The position numbers and the translations under genes were made by a program. 47,175 bases of DNA. Origin: Alphaproteobacteria bacterium (GTDB lineage Bacteria > Pseudomonadota > Alphaproteobacteria > UBA828). This document shows positions 8,671 through 16,692 of this stretch, in pieces; the first letter of the stretch is position 1; each line of letters begins with the position of its first letter. The notes beneath the pieces were generated by a model that saw only the letters and a list, made by a program, of their open reading frames with translations, was not told the DNA's origin and did not search any database. The stretch covers positions 1 to 47,175 of the forward strand of contig JAJDVB010000097.1 in assembly GCA_022826345.1 (NCBI GenBank), in the 5' to 3' direction.

Positions 8671-10062
8671 CTATGTGGCGCCCGCTCCGCCCTCGTCAAG
8701 GCAGGGTGCGCGGCGGAGGTGCCAGTTCGTCGCCTGCTGGTAGGCGTGACCGACCCTGAACAGCAGCGGCTCCGCGCCCCAGGTGGCCTCCAGCATCATA
8801 CCGATTGGCAGGCCGTCCGAGGAGAAACCGCAGGGGACCGAGAGGCCCGGAATGGACGCGAGCGCGCCGCCGTAGGTGAAGCGCGTCGCATCCTGGGTGG
8901 CGCGGTGGAGGCTGCGGTCGTCGGCGATGGGCGGCGCTGGCCGGGGCGTGGTCGGCGCCAGCAGCACGTCGACGGCCTCGAACACCTGCACCAGCGCGCG
9001 GCGCCACGCCTCACGCCCGCGCATCGCCTCGGCGTAGTCCACGGCACTGAACTCGCGCCCCATGATCATGCGCTCGTAGACCGCCTCGGAGAGCGCGCCG
9101 GGGCCGGCGTCCAGCCGCTCCTTGTGATAGGCGCAGGCATCGGCGTAGGCCATGATCGTGGTCCAGCGCTGGGCGGTCTCGGCGCCCGGCAGGGTCACGT
9201 CAACCAGTTGCGCACCGAGGGATTCCAGGGTGCCGGCGGCGGCCCGGACCGCGGCCTCGACTTCGGCATCGACGTTCTCGAAGAAGAAGTTGCGCGCGAG
9301 CCCGATGCGCACGCCCTCGATCCCGTCGTCGAGCCGGGGCAGGAAGTTGTCGAGCGGCATGTCCCGCGAGACCGGGTCGAGCGGGTCGTAGGCCGCGAGT
9401 GCGGCGAAGAGGCGTGCGACATCTGCCACGCAGCGCGCCATCGGGCCGACGGAATCGTGGGCCACACTCACCGGAGTGATGCCGCGGATCGAGATGCGCC
9501 CATGGGTGGGGCGCAATCCAGCCACGCCGGTCATCGAGGCCGGAATTCTCACCGAGCCGCCGGTGTCGGTGCCGAGGGAAGCCTCGGCCATCTCGGCCGC
9601 AACGACGGCGCCGGAGCCGCCGCTGGAGCCCCCTGTTATGCGCTCGGGGTTCCATGGGTTGCGGCACTGGCCCACAACCGGGTTGGTCGAGACCACGCCC
9701 CAGGCCAGCTCCTGCATGTTGGCCTTGCCGATCAGCACGGCGCCCTGCGCCTTGAGCCGACCGACCACCGGGGCATCGCTGTTAGGGATGTGGTCGGCGA
9801 GGTAGGCAGCGCCGCTAGTGGTGCGCACGCCTGCGGTCTCGATGTTGTCCTTGAGCGCGATGGGCATGCCGTGCAGGAGGCCGAGCCAGCGGCCCTCGGC
9901 AGCGGCCCGATCGCAGGCGTCGGCCTCTTCACGCGCCCGCTCCGCCGTGGTCGTGATCATGGCGTTGAGCGCTGGATCGAGCCGCTCGATCCGTGCGAGG
10001 CAGCGTTCAACCGCCTCCCGCGTGGCACCCGGCGCGGGCCGGTCTGGCACCCCTCCGCTCAT
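8671..10062 (-). CDS. Amidase-signature family amidase
   Basis: A 463-residue amidase-signature enzyme related to GatA. The Ser-cisSer-Lys triad can be placed: Lys in 'IALKDNIETAG', cis-Ser in 'GGSSGGSGA', and the nucleophile Ser in 'GTDTGGSVRIPA'. It hydrolyses a carboxylic amide to acid and ammonia. As no GatB/GatC partners are nearby, a free-standing catabolic amidase is more likely than a tRNA amidotransferase subunit. I chose ATG 10062; an upstream GTG at 10101 abuts the stop of the previous gene but adds a non-family N-terminus. It belongs with the downstream carbamoylase, gamma-glutamyltransferase and amidohydrolase genes as a nitrogen-scavenging set (inference). Confidence 0.9.
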   Translation of the reverse strand: MSGGVPDRPAPGATREAVERCLARIERLDPALNAMITTTAERAREEADACDRAAAEGRWLGLLHGMPIALKDNIETAGVRTTSGAAYLADHIPNSDAPVVGRLKAQGAVLIGKANMQELAWGVVSTNPVVGQCRNPWNPERITGGSSGGSGAVVAAEMAEASLGTDTGGSVRIPASMTGVAGLRPTHGRISIRGITPVSVAHDSVGPMARCVADVARLFAALAAYDPLDPVSRDMPLDNFLPRLDDGIEGVRIGLARNFFFENVDAEVEAAVRAAAGTLESLGAQLVDVTLPGAETAQRWTTIMAYADACAYHKERLDAGPGALSEAVYERMIMGREFSAVDYAEAMRGREAWRRALVQVFEAVDVLLAPTTPRPAPPIADDRSLHRATQDATRFTYGGALASIPGLSVPCGFSSDGLPIGMMLEATWGAEPLLFRVGHAYQQATNWHLRRAPCLDEGGAGAT

Positions 10063-10101
10063 GCCCTGGCGGTGCCTCTCGCCCGCGGGCGCCGCCGGCA
10101 C

Positions 10102-11103
10102 CTACTCGTCGCCATAGATCGCGATGCTGCCGATGGCGTAGTCGCCGCCGCTGTTGACCAGCGACAGGCCGCCGAACGGGTCGTCCAGGGCGCTGCTCTT
10201 CACCCGGATAAGCTCTTCGCCGTCGACGGATGCGGTCATCGTCCCGTCGCCGTCGCGCACCAGAGCGACAGCGTGGCTGCGGCCGTCCTCGAGGTTCAGA
10301 TCGTCGCGGGATTCACCGATCACCTCCGCGCCCCGCCGGCTGAAGCGCGAGAGCATCAGCCCAGGATCGCTGCCAGGCAGATAGGAGAGGCGATAGCCTG
10401 AAGCGCCGGCTCTGCCCTGGAACAGGTCGATCTCGAACCGTGCGTCCTTGTGCGTGATACCCGACATCAGCTCCAGCTCAAGGGCGAAGGCGTTGGGGAT
10501 GTCTGCATCCAGGACGATCTCGGCGGGCTCCGGCCCGGCCGGCCCGGTGTCCTCCTTGTCCTCGTCATCGCCACCCCAGAGGTCGTCGAGCTTCTGCTCT
10601 CCACTCAGCAGGTCGCCAATCGTGTCCTTGCTCTTGTCGAGCAGTTCCTCGCCTTTTTCGAGCAGCTCATCCCCCTTGTCCCGGATGGTGTCGAGGGTGA
10701 TTCTCATCGTCTCTGTATCGGCCCCGCTAAGCGGAATTGTCGTGCGCAGGCCGAGCCTGCCATCGACCGAAAAGTCGCCGCTTACCACCTCCCAGCGCGG
10801 ATCGTCCGTGTAATCGCCATCGGAAAAGTCGTCACGGATCAGGGCCGTGCGTGGCTGTGCGTCGGCGACGTGGGTGGCGATCAAGTCCCGCAGGTCCTGG
10901 AGAAAGCGAGGGTCGGCCGCCCGCGCATCTTCGGCTTGGTCGATCAGCGCCTCGAGCTCCCGCGCGAGCACCTCGAGCGCGGCGGGGTCTGCGGCCTCGG
11001 TGCCCTCCGGTTGCCATTCCGAATACCGCGACCCGTCATCAGCGGCGGCCGGCACGGCCATCGCACTGGCGAGAAGGGCGGGGACGAGGAGCCTGCGCAG
11101 CAT
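10102..11103 (-). CDS. Secreted protein with acidic linker and C-terminal lectin-like domain
   Basis: From ATG 11103 the protein has a clear signal peptide ('MLRRLLVPALLASAMAVPAAA', then DDGS), giving about 333 residues exported to the periplasm. Residues about 30-80 are helical and charged. 'DDFSDGDYTDDPRWEVVSGDFSVDGRLGLRT' introduces a beta-rich part that resumes after a Glu/Asp/Lys-rich helical insert ('DKGDELLEKGEELLDKSKD', then an acidic stretch). The C-terminal half ('AFALELELMSG', 'GGLSLVNSGGDYAIGSI') looks like a concanavalin/LamG-like beta-sandwich as found in carbohydrate-binding proteins. I do not recognise a named family. It is divergent from the OmpA-like lipoprotein gene, suggesting an envelope role. 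Confidence 0.75.
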   Translation of the reverse strand: MLRRLLVPALLASAMAVPAAADDGSRYSEWQPEGTEAADPAALEVLARELEALIDQAEDARAADPRFLQDLRDLIATHVADAQPRTALIRDDFSDGDYTDDPRWEVVSGDFSVDGRLGLRTTIPLSGADTETMRITLDTIRDKGDELLEKGEELLDKSKDTIGDLLSGEQKLDDLWGGDDEDKEDTGPAGPEPAEIVLDADIPNAFALELELMSGITHKDARFEIDLFQGRAGASGYRLSYLPGSDPGLMLSRFSRRGAEVIGESRDDLNLEDGRSHAVALVRDGDGTMTASVDGEELIRVKSSALDDPFGGLSLVNSGGDYAIGSIAIYGDE

Positions 11104-11226
11104 GGGACGCCTCCGGTCAGATTGCATGGCCTCAATGCTCCGTGGTCTAGCCCGGATTTCCCGACGTTGTCGAGCGATGGCGCCACAAATTGACCCAAAT
11201 TCTGGCATTTCTTGACTCGTTGTGCT

Positions 11227-11255
11227 TTCGACGACGAGCCGGAAGGCGCTATAGT
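11227..11255 (+). promoter_or_regulatory. Weak candidate promoter for the OmpA-like gene
   Basis: TATAGT at 11250-11255 is a reasonable -10 box. A poor -35 (TTCGAC, 11227-11232) lies 17 bp upstream, and the lipoprotein ATG follows 25 bp downstream with GGGAGG as ribosome binding site. A better-looking TTGACT at 11212 is too far away (32 bp). Pattern reading only. Confidence 0.3.
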
Positions 11256-11280
11256 TCAGCCATCAGTAGGGAGGCGTGAC

Positions 11281-12174
11281 ATGAGGATCTTCAAGAGAAG
11301 CAGGGTCTCTTCGACAGGGATCCGCCTTGCCGCAGTGGTGGGGCTCGCTGCGGTACTCGGCGCGTGCCACGGCACGGACCTGGCAGACGTCCGGGACATC
11401 GAGCCCCAAGGATCGGAATTCAACCAACAACTTTTCGCCGGCTATGTCGAGCTATCCGCGAGGGAGCTCGCGGAACACGACTACCGGGATTCGGACCGTT
11501 TTGCGGCGAGAGCGGCGGCCGCGGCGAGAGGCGATGACGTGACACCGACCGCTGTCGACGAGCGCCTGGTTGCAGCTGACAAGCAGGAAGAGCTCTCGAA
11601 GGCGAGAGGCAGACTCATGGCGGCGCTGTTTGGAAGCGCCAAGGGTAAGGCGCCCGCCATCGCCGCCAGCGCCCAGATCAGTTACGAATGCTGGTTGCAG
11701 GAGCAGGAGGAAGGGCATCAGCCCGACGACATCTCCGCTTGCCGCAACGCCTTCTATGGCCAGGTGATCGCCGCCGAGGTCGCGATCCGGCCCGCGCCAC
11801 CGCCCCCGCCCGAGCCAGAGCCTGAGCCCGAGCCGGTCTATGCGACCTATTACGTGGTGTTCTTCGATTTCGATAGCTCGGAGCTCTCGAATGCCGCGAA
11901 GCAGACGCTGGACGAGGCTGCCGAAGCGGCGCTGGCGATGCGGCCCTACAAGATCGTCATCCGGGGCCATACCGACCGCGCCGGTCCGGACAGCTACAAC
12001 TTGGGTCTTTCCGAGAGGCGCGCTCTCTCGGTGGCGGGCTACATGATCGAACAGGGCGCGGGTCGCTTCGTGATCGACGCCGAAGGCCTCGGTGAATCGG
12101 AGCCGATCGCCAAGACCGCGGACAACGTGCGTGACGGCCGCAACCGGCGGGTCGAGGTCACGCTGAGTGAATAA
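11281..12174 (+). CDS. OmpA-family outer-membrane lipoprotein
   Basis: A 297-residue envelope protein. The N-terminus is a lipoprotein signal ending in a lipobox ('AVLGAC', Cys about residue 24). The middle is helical and Ala/Arg-rich. A Pro/Glu linker ('PPPPPEPEPEPEP', about residues 170-185) precedes a C-terminal OmpA domain with 'FFDFDSSELS', 'IVIRGHTDRAG', 'LSERRALSV' and 'NRRVEVT', the peptidoglycan (diaminopimelate)-binding signature also seen in Pal. It should sit in the outer membrane and grip the wall. ATG 11281 is chosen because the lipobox follows at the right distance and GGGAGG precedes it. It lacks the usual Tol neighbours, so it is a Pal-like paralogue rather than Pal itself. 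Confidence 0.92.
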   Translation: MRIFKRSRVSSTGIRLAAVVGLAAVLGACHGTDLADVRDIEPQGSEFNQQLFAGYVELSARELAEHDYRDSDRFAARAAAAARGDDVTPTAVDERLVAADKQEELSKARGRLMAALFGSAKGKAPAIAASAQISYECWLQEQEEGHQPDDISACRNAFYGQVIAAEVAIRPAPPPPPEPEPEPEPVYATYYVVFFDFDSSELSNAAKQTLDEAAEAALAMRPYKIVIRGHTDRAGPDSYNLGLSERRALSVAGYMIEQGAGRFVIDAEGLGESEPIAKTADNVRDGRNRRVEVTLSE

Positions 12175-12195
12175 GGCTAGGGGGCTGTAAGCTCT

Positions 12196-13218
12196 CTATT
12201 CGTCGTAGTGGTAAGTGCGGGCGACCATTCTTTCCGAGTGGTCGCCCGCTTTGATTGACGCATAACGCCACGGATTGTCCGGGCCGACGCAGCCAGGGAT
12301 TGCCTCGACCTCCACGTCGTAATCGACGCCGAAGAACTGCACCAGGGAGTAGCGCCTGCCGCCTGAGGTGTTGATGACCCGGTGCATGGTCGAGACGAAC
12401 GTGTCGTTGGTCCATTGCTGCATGAGATCGCCCAGATTGACGGCGAAGCTGCCGTCCACCGGCGGCACGATCAGCCACTCACCCTCCGGGCTCAGCATCT
12501 GCAGCCCTTCCCGGTCCTGCCAGACGGTGGTGAAGCACTCGTAGTCAGTGTGGGCGCCGAGCCCAATATGGGCGATGTCGAGGGGCTCCGGTTGCGGCTC
12601 GTAGTAGCAGACGCGGAGCCGGGCCAGCGGCTTGGTGTACTTCGAGGTGAAATACCCTTCCTCCACATCCAGCGCGTATTCGAACGCACGGAAGATCTGG
12701 CGGCCCAGCTCGAGCTGGCAGTCGAAATAGGTGCCGAGCGCCCAACGAAAATCAGCCGGTTCCGCCGGCCAGTTGTTGGGGCCGTAGAAGCGGATGCCGC
12801 GCACGTGGTCGGGATCGTCCGCCGGCAGGTCGTGCGCCATCTCGATGGCCTCCGAGATGTCGCTGGAGCCTTCAAGGCTGTGATCCGCCGTGATCCCGCC
12901 CGCCGGCACGTAGCCCCGGTGATTGGGCGAGTCGAGGTAGTGGTTACGCATCTTCCGCTCGACCGGGAGCGCGAAGAAGCGCTGCATGGCGGCCTGCGCG
13001 CGCTCGATCACCGCCTGCGGGAACTGATGGTTGACGATGTAGAAGAAGCCGGGGCCAGCGCAGGCAGCGCGGATCGCCCGCGCCATGGTCTTGCGCTCGG
13101 CCAGGCTCGGCGAATAGAGCGCACCGAAGTCCACGATGGGCACCTCTGCGAGCGAGGCGCGCCGCACCGCCGGCGCGTGCATGCCCTCTCTGATCTGAAA
13201 CGGTGTTTCAGTGGCCAT
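12196..13218 (-). CDS. Isopenicillin N synthase family 2OG-Fe(II) oxygenase
   Basis: A 340-residue non-haem iron dioxygenase. An N-terminal DIOX_N region ('VPIVDFGALYSPSLAERK') is followed by the 2OG-FeII_Oxy core. Fe ligands: HxD in 'GLGAHTDYECFT' and the distal His in 'VSTMHRVINT'. 'RRYSLVQFF' supplies the Arg-x-Ser that binds 2-oxoglutarate in most members. It would hydroxylate or desaturate a small molecule. I start at ATG 13218, with a purine-rich GGGGGAC upstream. It converges on the OmpA-like gene (21 bp between stops) and is divergent from the SDR gene, so the two redox enzymes may share a control region at 13219-13356. Substrate unknown. Confidence 0.9.
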   Translation of the reverse strand: MATETPFQIREGMHAPAVRRASLAEVPIVDFGALYSPSLAERKTMARAIRAACAGPGFFYIVNHQFPQAVIERAQAAMQRFFALPVERKMRNHYLDSPNHRGYVPAGGITADHSLEGSSDISEAIEMAHDLPADDPDHVRGIRFYGPNNWPAEPADFRWALGTYFDCQLELGRQIFRAFEYALDVEEGYFTSKYTKPLARLRVCYYEPQPEPLDIAHIGLGAHTDYECFTTVWQDREGLQMLSPEGEWLIVPPVDGSFAVNLGDLMQQWTNDTFVSTMHRVINTSGGRRYSLVQFFGVDYDVEVEAIPGCVGPDNPWRYASIKAGDHSERMVARTYHYDE

Positions 13219-13356
13219 GGTGCGTCCCCCGCCGCTCTTCATTTCTGGCATGATAGTGTGAACCGGCTGTTCACGACGGCGTGCCTATAGCGCAATTTGC
13301 CTGTCAGTGCCTCATCCGCCGAACGGCGGCACCATCATCGCTATTGGGAGACGAGC

Positions 13357-14184
13357 ATGGAGACTTCTCTTCAGGGCCGCCGTGCCCTGGTTACCGGGGC
13401 GGGAAGCGGCATCGGTGCCGCCATTGCCGAGGCCCTCGCGCGCGAGGGAGCGCATGTGGCGGTCCATGCGCGCAGCGAAGAGCGCGCCCGACCGACCGTC
13501 GATGCGATCGAAGCGGCGGGAGGCCGTGCGTTCGCCGCCACAGCCGACCTCCGCGACCGCGCGGCCATCGCCCCGATGTGCGACACCGCCATTGAGCGGC
13601 TCGGTGGGCTCGACATCTTGGTCAACAACGCCGGCATCTTCGTCCGCAAGCAGGTGGGCGAGATGGACCTCGCGAGCTGGGACGCCATGGTCGAGATCAA
13701 CCTCACGGCCCCCTATCTGGTGACCCAGGCCGCGCTGCCGGCGATCACGGTATCGGACGCGGGCGCCTCCATCATCTTCATCTCCTCCATCGGCGCGGGC
13801 GCTTTTTCCTCGGGCTGGGGCACATACGCGATGACCAAGAACGGCCTCATCGCCTTCATGCGCTGCCTTGCGGACGAGCTCGGCGGCGACGGCGTCCGCG
13901 TCAACGCCATCTGCCCCGGCTGGGTCGAGACCAGGATGGCGCAGGACACCCACCGCAGCATCGCTGCGGATCTCGGCGTCGACTACGAGACCTTCTACGC
14001 CGAGAACATGCGCGCCAACATGTTGGGCGCGCTGGTGACCCCCGACAGCGTTGCTGACATCGCGGTTTTTCTCGCGAGCGATCGCGGTCGCCACATCACG
14101 GCGCAGGAGCACACGGTCTGCGGAGGCTGCAGCCCCGGCAACAACGCCAAGCCGGCTGAGGAAGATGCCGAGGCGACAGCGTAG
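13357..14184 (+). CDS. SDR family NAD(P)-dependent oxidoreductase
   Basis: A 275-residue classical short-chain dehydrogenase. The cofactor loop TGxxxGIG is present as 'TGAGSGIG' near residue 12, 'NNAGIF' marks the NAG motif, and the catalytic Ser and Tyr-x3-Lys are seen in 'FISSIGAG' and 'TYAMTKNG'. 'ICPGWVETRM' is the usual PG motif. It reduces or oxidises a carbonyl/alcohol pair with NAD(P). ATG 13357 is preceded by GGGAG. The C-terminus ends with a short acidic tail after 'CGGCSPGNNAKP', somewhat longer than typical. Divergent from the 2OG oxygenase. Confidence 0.93.
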   Translation: METSLQGRRALVTGAGSGIGAAIAEALAREGAHVAVHARSEERARPTVDAIEAAGGRAFAATADLRDRAAIAPMCDTAIERLGGLDILVNNAGIFVRKQVGEMDLASWDAMVEINLTAPYLVTQAALPAITVSDAGASIIFISSIGAGAFSSGWGTYAMTKNGLIAFMRCLADELGGDGVRVNAICPGWVETRMAQDTHRSIAADLGVDYETFYAENMRANMLGALVTPDSVADIAVFLASDRGRHITAQEHTVCGGCSPGNNAKPAEEDAEATA

Positions 14185-14327
14185 GCACAGCGCCGACGGT
14201 TCCCCAGCTTGAGGGCCGGTTGCGTGAGCGGCCGCGCCCCTGCCCCTCACTGGCCCTCTCCGCTCCCGAAGGCGCCCCAGGGTGTTGAAGGAGGCGAAAC
14301 GGATGGGGCTATCCGTGTGACCGTCGC

Positions 14328-15359
14328 CTAGGTTGAGATCATCTTCTTCTCGATGCCCACGCCAGCCGCGATGGCCCGCTCGTATTCGAGCGGCAGAGTC
14401 GCCGAATCCTGAAGCGCGATCCCCGTCGAATCGAACAGCGTGACCTCGTCCGCCGAGGTTCGACCGGGGATCTTGCCCGTGATCACCTCGCCGATATCGC
14501 CGACGACATCGCTCTCCTGAAGCTCACCCTTGGTCAGCGGCACGTTGATCTCACCATCGGTGATGCACTGGCGCATGTCGTCGACGATGATTCGCGAGCG
14601 GCGCAGAATTTCGACATCCAGCTCCTGGGTGCCCGCGAGGCCGCCGCCGAGGGCCGCGATGTGCATGCCATCCTCGATCAGTTCGTTGCCGAGGACCGGA
14701 GTCTCGCCCGTGGTCCCGGTGACGACGACATCGGCGCCCGGCACGACATCTTCGAGAACGGTGGACGGCTTGATCACGACGTCTGGGTGTTGCGGCTGCT
14801 CGGCTGCCATGAACGCGTCCAGCGTCGCCTGGGTCCGGCTCCAGACGCGGACCTCCTTCCAGTCGTGCGTTGCCACGCAGGTGCGGAAGGCGCCGGTGTT
14901 CACGTCGCCGGCCCCGACCATCGCCAGAACCGAGGAGTCCTCGCGCGCCATCCACTTCGCCGAGACCGCGCCGGACGCGCCGGTGCGCATCAGGGTGTGA
15001 TGAGTGCCGTCCACGATGGCGAGCGGGAATCCCGTTTCGGGCTCGGTGTAGATCAGAATGGAAAACACGGTGGGGAGATTGAACTTCGTGCGGTTCTCGA
15101 AGCGGATGGAGACCCACTTGCACGCGGCAGCGGCGGGCGCGGCCTCCGGCTCCTCGATGTAGGAGGGCATGATCTCCCACTCGCCGGGATACTTGTCCAA
15201 CACGATATGGCCCTTGGGCTCCATGTAGACGCGGCCCTCGCCCATGCGCCGGAACGCGGTCTCCACGCAGCGGACGTACTCCTCGGGCTCAAGCAGGCCG
15301 ATCATTTCGCTGCGGCTGAGGATCAGGGTCTTGCGATTGCGCCAACTCGTATCCGCCAT
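14328..15359 (-). CDS. Ornithine cyclodeaminase family protein
   Basis: A 343-residue member of the ornithine cyclodeaminase / mu-crystallin family, Rossmann-fold NAD(P)-dependent enzymes that deaminate or reduce amino or imino acids. The nucleotide-binding loop is 'MVGAGDVNTGAF', followed by 'VRVWSRTQATLDAF' with the expected Arg after the second strand. 'VVVTGTTGETPVL' and 'LFDSTGIALQDSA' are characteristic of the family. Start at ATG 15359 is supported by AAGGAG just upstream; the open frame further upstream is not family-like. No signal peptide. Whether it is a cyclodeaminase, alanine dehydrogenase or ketimine reductase cannot be read off. Confidence 0.92.
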   Translation of the reverse strand: MADTSWRNRKTLILSRSEMIGLLEPEEYVRCVETAFRRMGEGRVYMEPKGHIVLDKYPGEWEIMPSYIEEPEAAPAAAACKWVSIRFENRTKFNLPTVFSILIYTEPETGFPLAIVDGTHHTLMRTGASGAVSAKWMAREDSSVLAMVGAGDVNTGAFRTCVATHDWKEVRVWSRTQATLDAFMAAEQPQHPDVVIKPSTVLEDVVPGADVVVTGTTGETPVLGNELIEDGMHIAALGGGLAGTQELDVEILRRSRIIVDDMRQCITDGEINVPLTKGELQESDVVGDIGEVITGKIPGRTSADEVTLFDSTGIALQDSATLPLEYERAIAAGVGIEKKMIST

Positions 15360-15513
15360 GGCTCGCCCGCTCCTTTCTCGGCTCTCTTCCTCGGTAACGG
15401 TTCCGGTCACTATACGGCCAACCGTGCGCGAAGGCCGTGGGCAGCATCGGCGGGACACGCTATAACCTGACGAGGGCCGCTTCCGGGCCGGCCCGTGGGC
15501 CGCGAGGGCAGCC

Positions 15514-15708
15514 ATGCTGGCCGAGATTCTCGAAATCGTCGTCTACGTCCTGATGGGCGCGGTCGTGGTCGCGCTCGTGCTCGGGCTTGGCGCGATGTAC
15601 AGCGGCGGCAAGAACAGCAAGAGCAACCTCTTCATGCGCTGGCGGGTCGGGCTCCAGTTCGCCGCGATCGCGCTGCTCGCGCTGCTGGTGTTCGTCGTCC
15701 AGAAGTAG
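15514..15708 (+). CDS. HIG1-domain (twin transmembrane) protein
   Basis: A 64-residue membrane protein with two hydrophobic helices (about residues 6-28 and 44-62) joined by a short basic loop, 'GGKNSKSNLFMRWRVGLQ'. 'MRWRVGLQ' is the hallmark of the HIG1 (hypoxia-induced) domain; bacterial and mitochondrial relatives associate with respiratory complexes. It starts 3 bp upstream of the adenosyltransferase gene, so the pair is surely co-transcribed, an arrangement I recall from other alphaproteobacteria. It is divergent from the ornithine-cyclodeaminase homologue. A role in oxidase assembly is inferred from the family only. Confidence 0.85.
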   Translation: MLAEILEIVVYVLMGAVVVALVLGLGAMYSGGKNSKSNLFMRWRVGLQFAAIALLALLVFVVQK

Positions 15709-15711
15709 GCC

Positions 15712-16266
15712 GTGGTCCGCCTCACCAAGATTTACACGCGCGGCGGCGACGCCGGCGAGACCTCGCTCGGCGGCGGCGCGCGGGTGAAGAAGCACGACGC
15801 CCGCGTCGCGGCCTACGGCACGGTGGACGAGGCGAACGCAGCCATCGGCCTCGCCCGGCTGGAGACCGAGGGCGAGGCGGATGCGATGCTGGAGCGCATC
15901 CAGAATGACCTCTTCGACTTGGGCGCGGACCTCTGCCGGCCCGGATCGCTCGACGAGGGGCTGCGCATCGTCCAGTCGCAGATCGACCGGCTGGAGGGCG
16001 AGATCGACACCCTCAACGAGCGCCTGAAGCCGCTCGAATCATTCGTTCTGCCGGGCGGCGGGCGGGCCGCCGCAGCGCTTCACCTCGCGCGCACAGTGAC
16101 CCGCCGCGCCGAGCGCCTGATCACGGCGCTGGCGGAGTCCGAGCCGGTCAATCCGCTGGCGGTGATCTACGCCAACCGCCTCTCCGATCACCTCTTCGTG
16201 CTCGCCCGCCACCTCAACGAGGACGGCGCCACCGACACCCTCTGGGTCCCCGGCGCCAACCGGTAG
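15712..16266 (+). CDS. PduO-type ATP:cob(I)alamin adenosyltransferase
   Basis: A 184-residue enzyme of the PduO/MMAB family that transfers the adenosyl group of ATP to cob(I)alamin, making coenzyme B12. The N-terminal ATP-binding motif TxxGDxGxT is seen as 'IYTRGGDAGETSLGGG', followed by 'AAYGTVDEANAAIG' and the C-terminal helix 'HLARTVTRRAERL' with conserved arginines. The full expected length is present. The start is GTG 15712, right after the HIG1 stop. The stop is TAG 16264-16266; a short open stretch continues in the same frame beyond it (see the small ORF at 16291). Confidence 0.93.
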   Translation: MVRLTKIYTRGGDAGETSLGGGARVKKHDARVAAYGTVDEANAAIGLARLETEGEADAMLERIQNDLFDLGADLCRPGSLDEGLRIVQSQIDRLEGEIDTLNERLKPLESFVLPGGGRAAAALHLARTVTRRAERLITALAESEPVNPLAVIYANRLSDHLFVLARHLNEDGATDTLWVPGANR

Positions 16267-16290
16267 GGCCTAGCGGCGGTGATCGCACTG

Positions 16291-16392
16291 ATGCGTGCGT
16301 CGGCCAACTGGGGTCAGTTCCAGCGCAGCCTCAAGCGCGCCTTCTCTGTGGTGAATGACCAGTACGAGATGAACTTGGGGGACGACGGATGA
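16291..16392 (+). CDS. Small ORF, first of a coupled trio; unrecognised
   Basis: A 33-codon ORF (38 codons if GTG 16279 is used). It lies in the same frame as the adenosyltransferase, so read-through of that TAG would fuse 40-odd residues. The translation 'ANWGQFQRSLKRAFSVVNDQYE' has a balanced, protein-like composition, unlike chance GC-rich frames. Its TGA overlaps the ATG of the next ORF (ATGA at 16389-16392), suggesting translational coupling. It may be a real small protein or the 3' remnant of a larger gene. I recognise no family. Confidence 0.35.
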   Translation: MRASANWGQFQRSLKRAFSVVNDQYEMNLGDDG

Positions 16393-16692
16393 CGCCCATA
16401 AAGCTTGACATAAAGATGCCGAAGCGGCCCGATCGCCGACGCTCACCGACGCTCACCGACGCCAGCCTCTACAGTTGCACATGATCTAGCCGCGAAACTG
16501 GCCAAACTACACCGTGAAAATGGATACATCGGCCCGTTGCTGTTCGGCATCATGTATCACCAAGAAATTGCTGATTGCCCCGATAAGCCAGCAAAGCTGG
16601 TGGAGCTTGCCCGAGTGGGCGACTACGAAGCGGACATCAGAAAGGGCACGAAACTCGCGGCTCACGTTTTGGTGCGGGGCGACAGAAGATGA
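16389..16692 (+). pseudogene. Small gene frameshifted by a 10-bp tandem duplication; unrecognised
   Basis: ATG 16389, with GGGGGA upstream, opens a frame that stops at TGA 16482-16484. Two adjacent identical 10-bp copies (GCTCACCGAC) lie at 16441-16460. Removing one copy restores a single frame of about 97 codons ending at TGA 16690-16692. The restored product starts 'MTPIKLDIKMPKRPDRRR' and continues with a soluble, mixed-composition part such as 'KLHRENGYIGPLLFGIMYH' and 'ARVGDYEADIRKGTKL'. It shares ATGA overlaps with both neighbours. I recognise no family. It may be a pseudogene, a reversible (phase-variable) switch, or a sequencing error. Confidence 0.6.
16441..16460. repeat. 10-bp tandem duplication causing a frameshift
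   Basis: Two perfect adjacent copies of GCTCACCGAC. Ten is not a multiple of three, so the second copy throws the host ORF out of frame. Slipped-strand contraction would restore it. Confidence 0.9.

Noticed and set aside
8671..10062. GatA subunit of the tRNA amidotransferase
   Set aside because: No gatB or gatC is adjacent, and the neighbours are catabolic hydrolases. A stand-alone amidase is more likely.
7534..10401. A 955-codon plus-strand open frame
   Set aside because: It is the antisense shadow of the O-methyltransferase, DUF6635-like and amidase genes. It is Arg/Ala/Gly/His-rich with no family character, as expected from GC-rich third positions.
11212..11217. TTGACT as the -35 of the OmpA-like gene promoter
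   Set aside because: It is 32 bp from the TATAGT at 11250, too far for a sigma-70 promoter.
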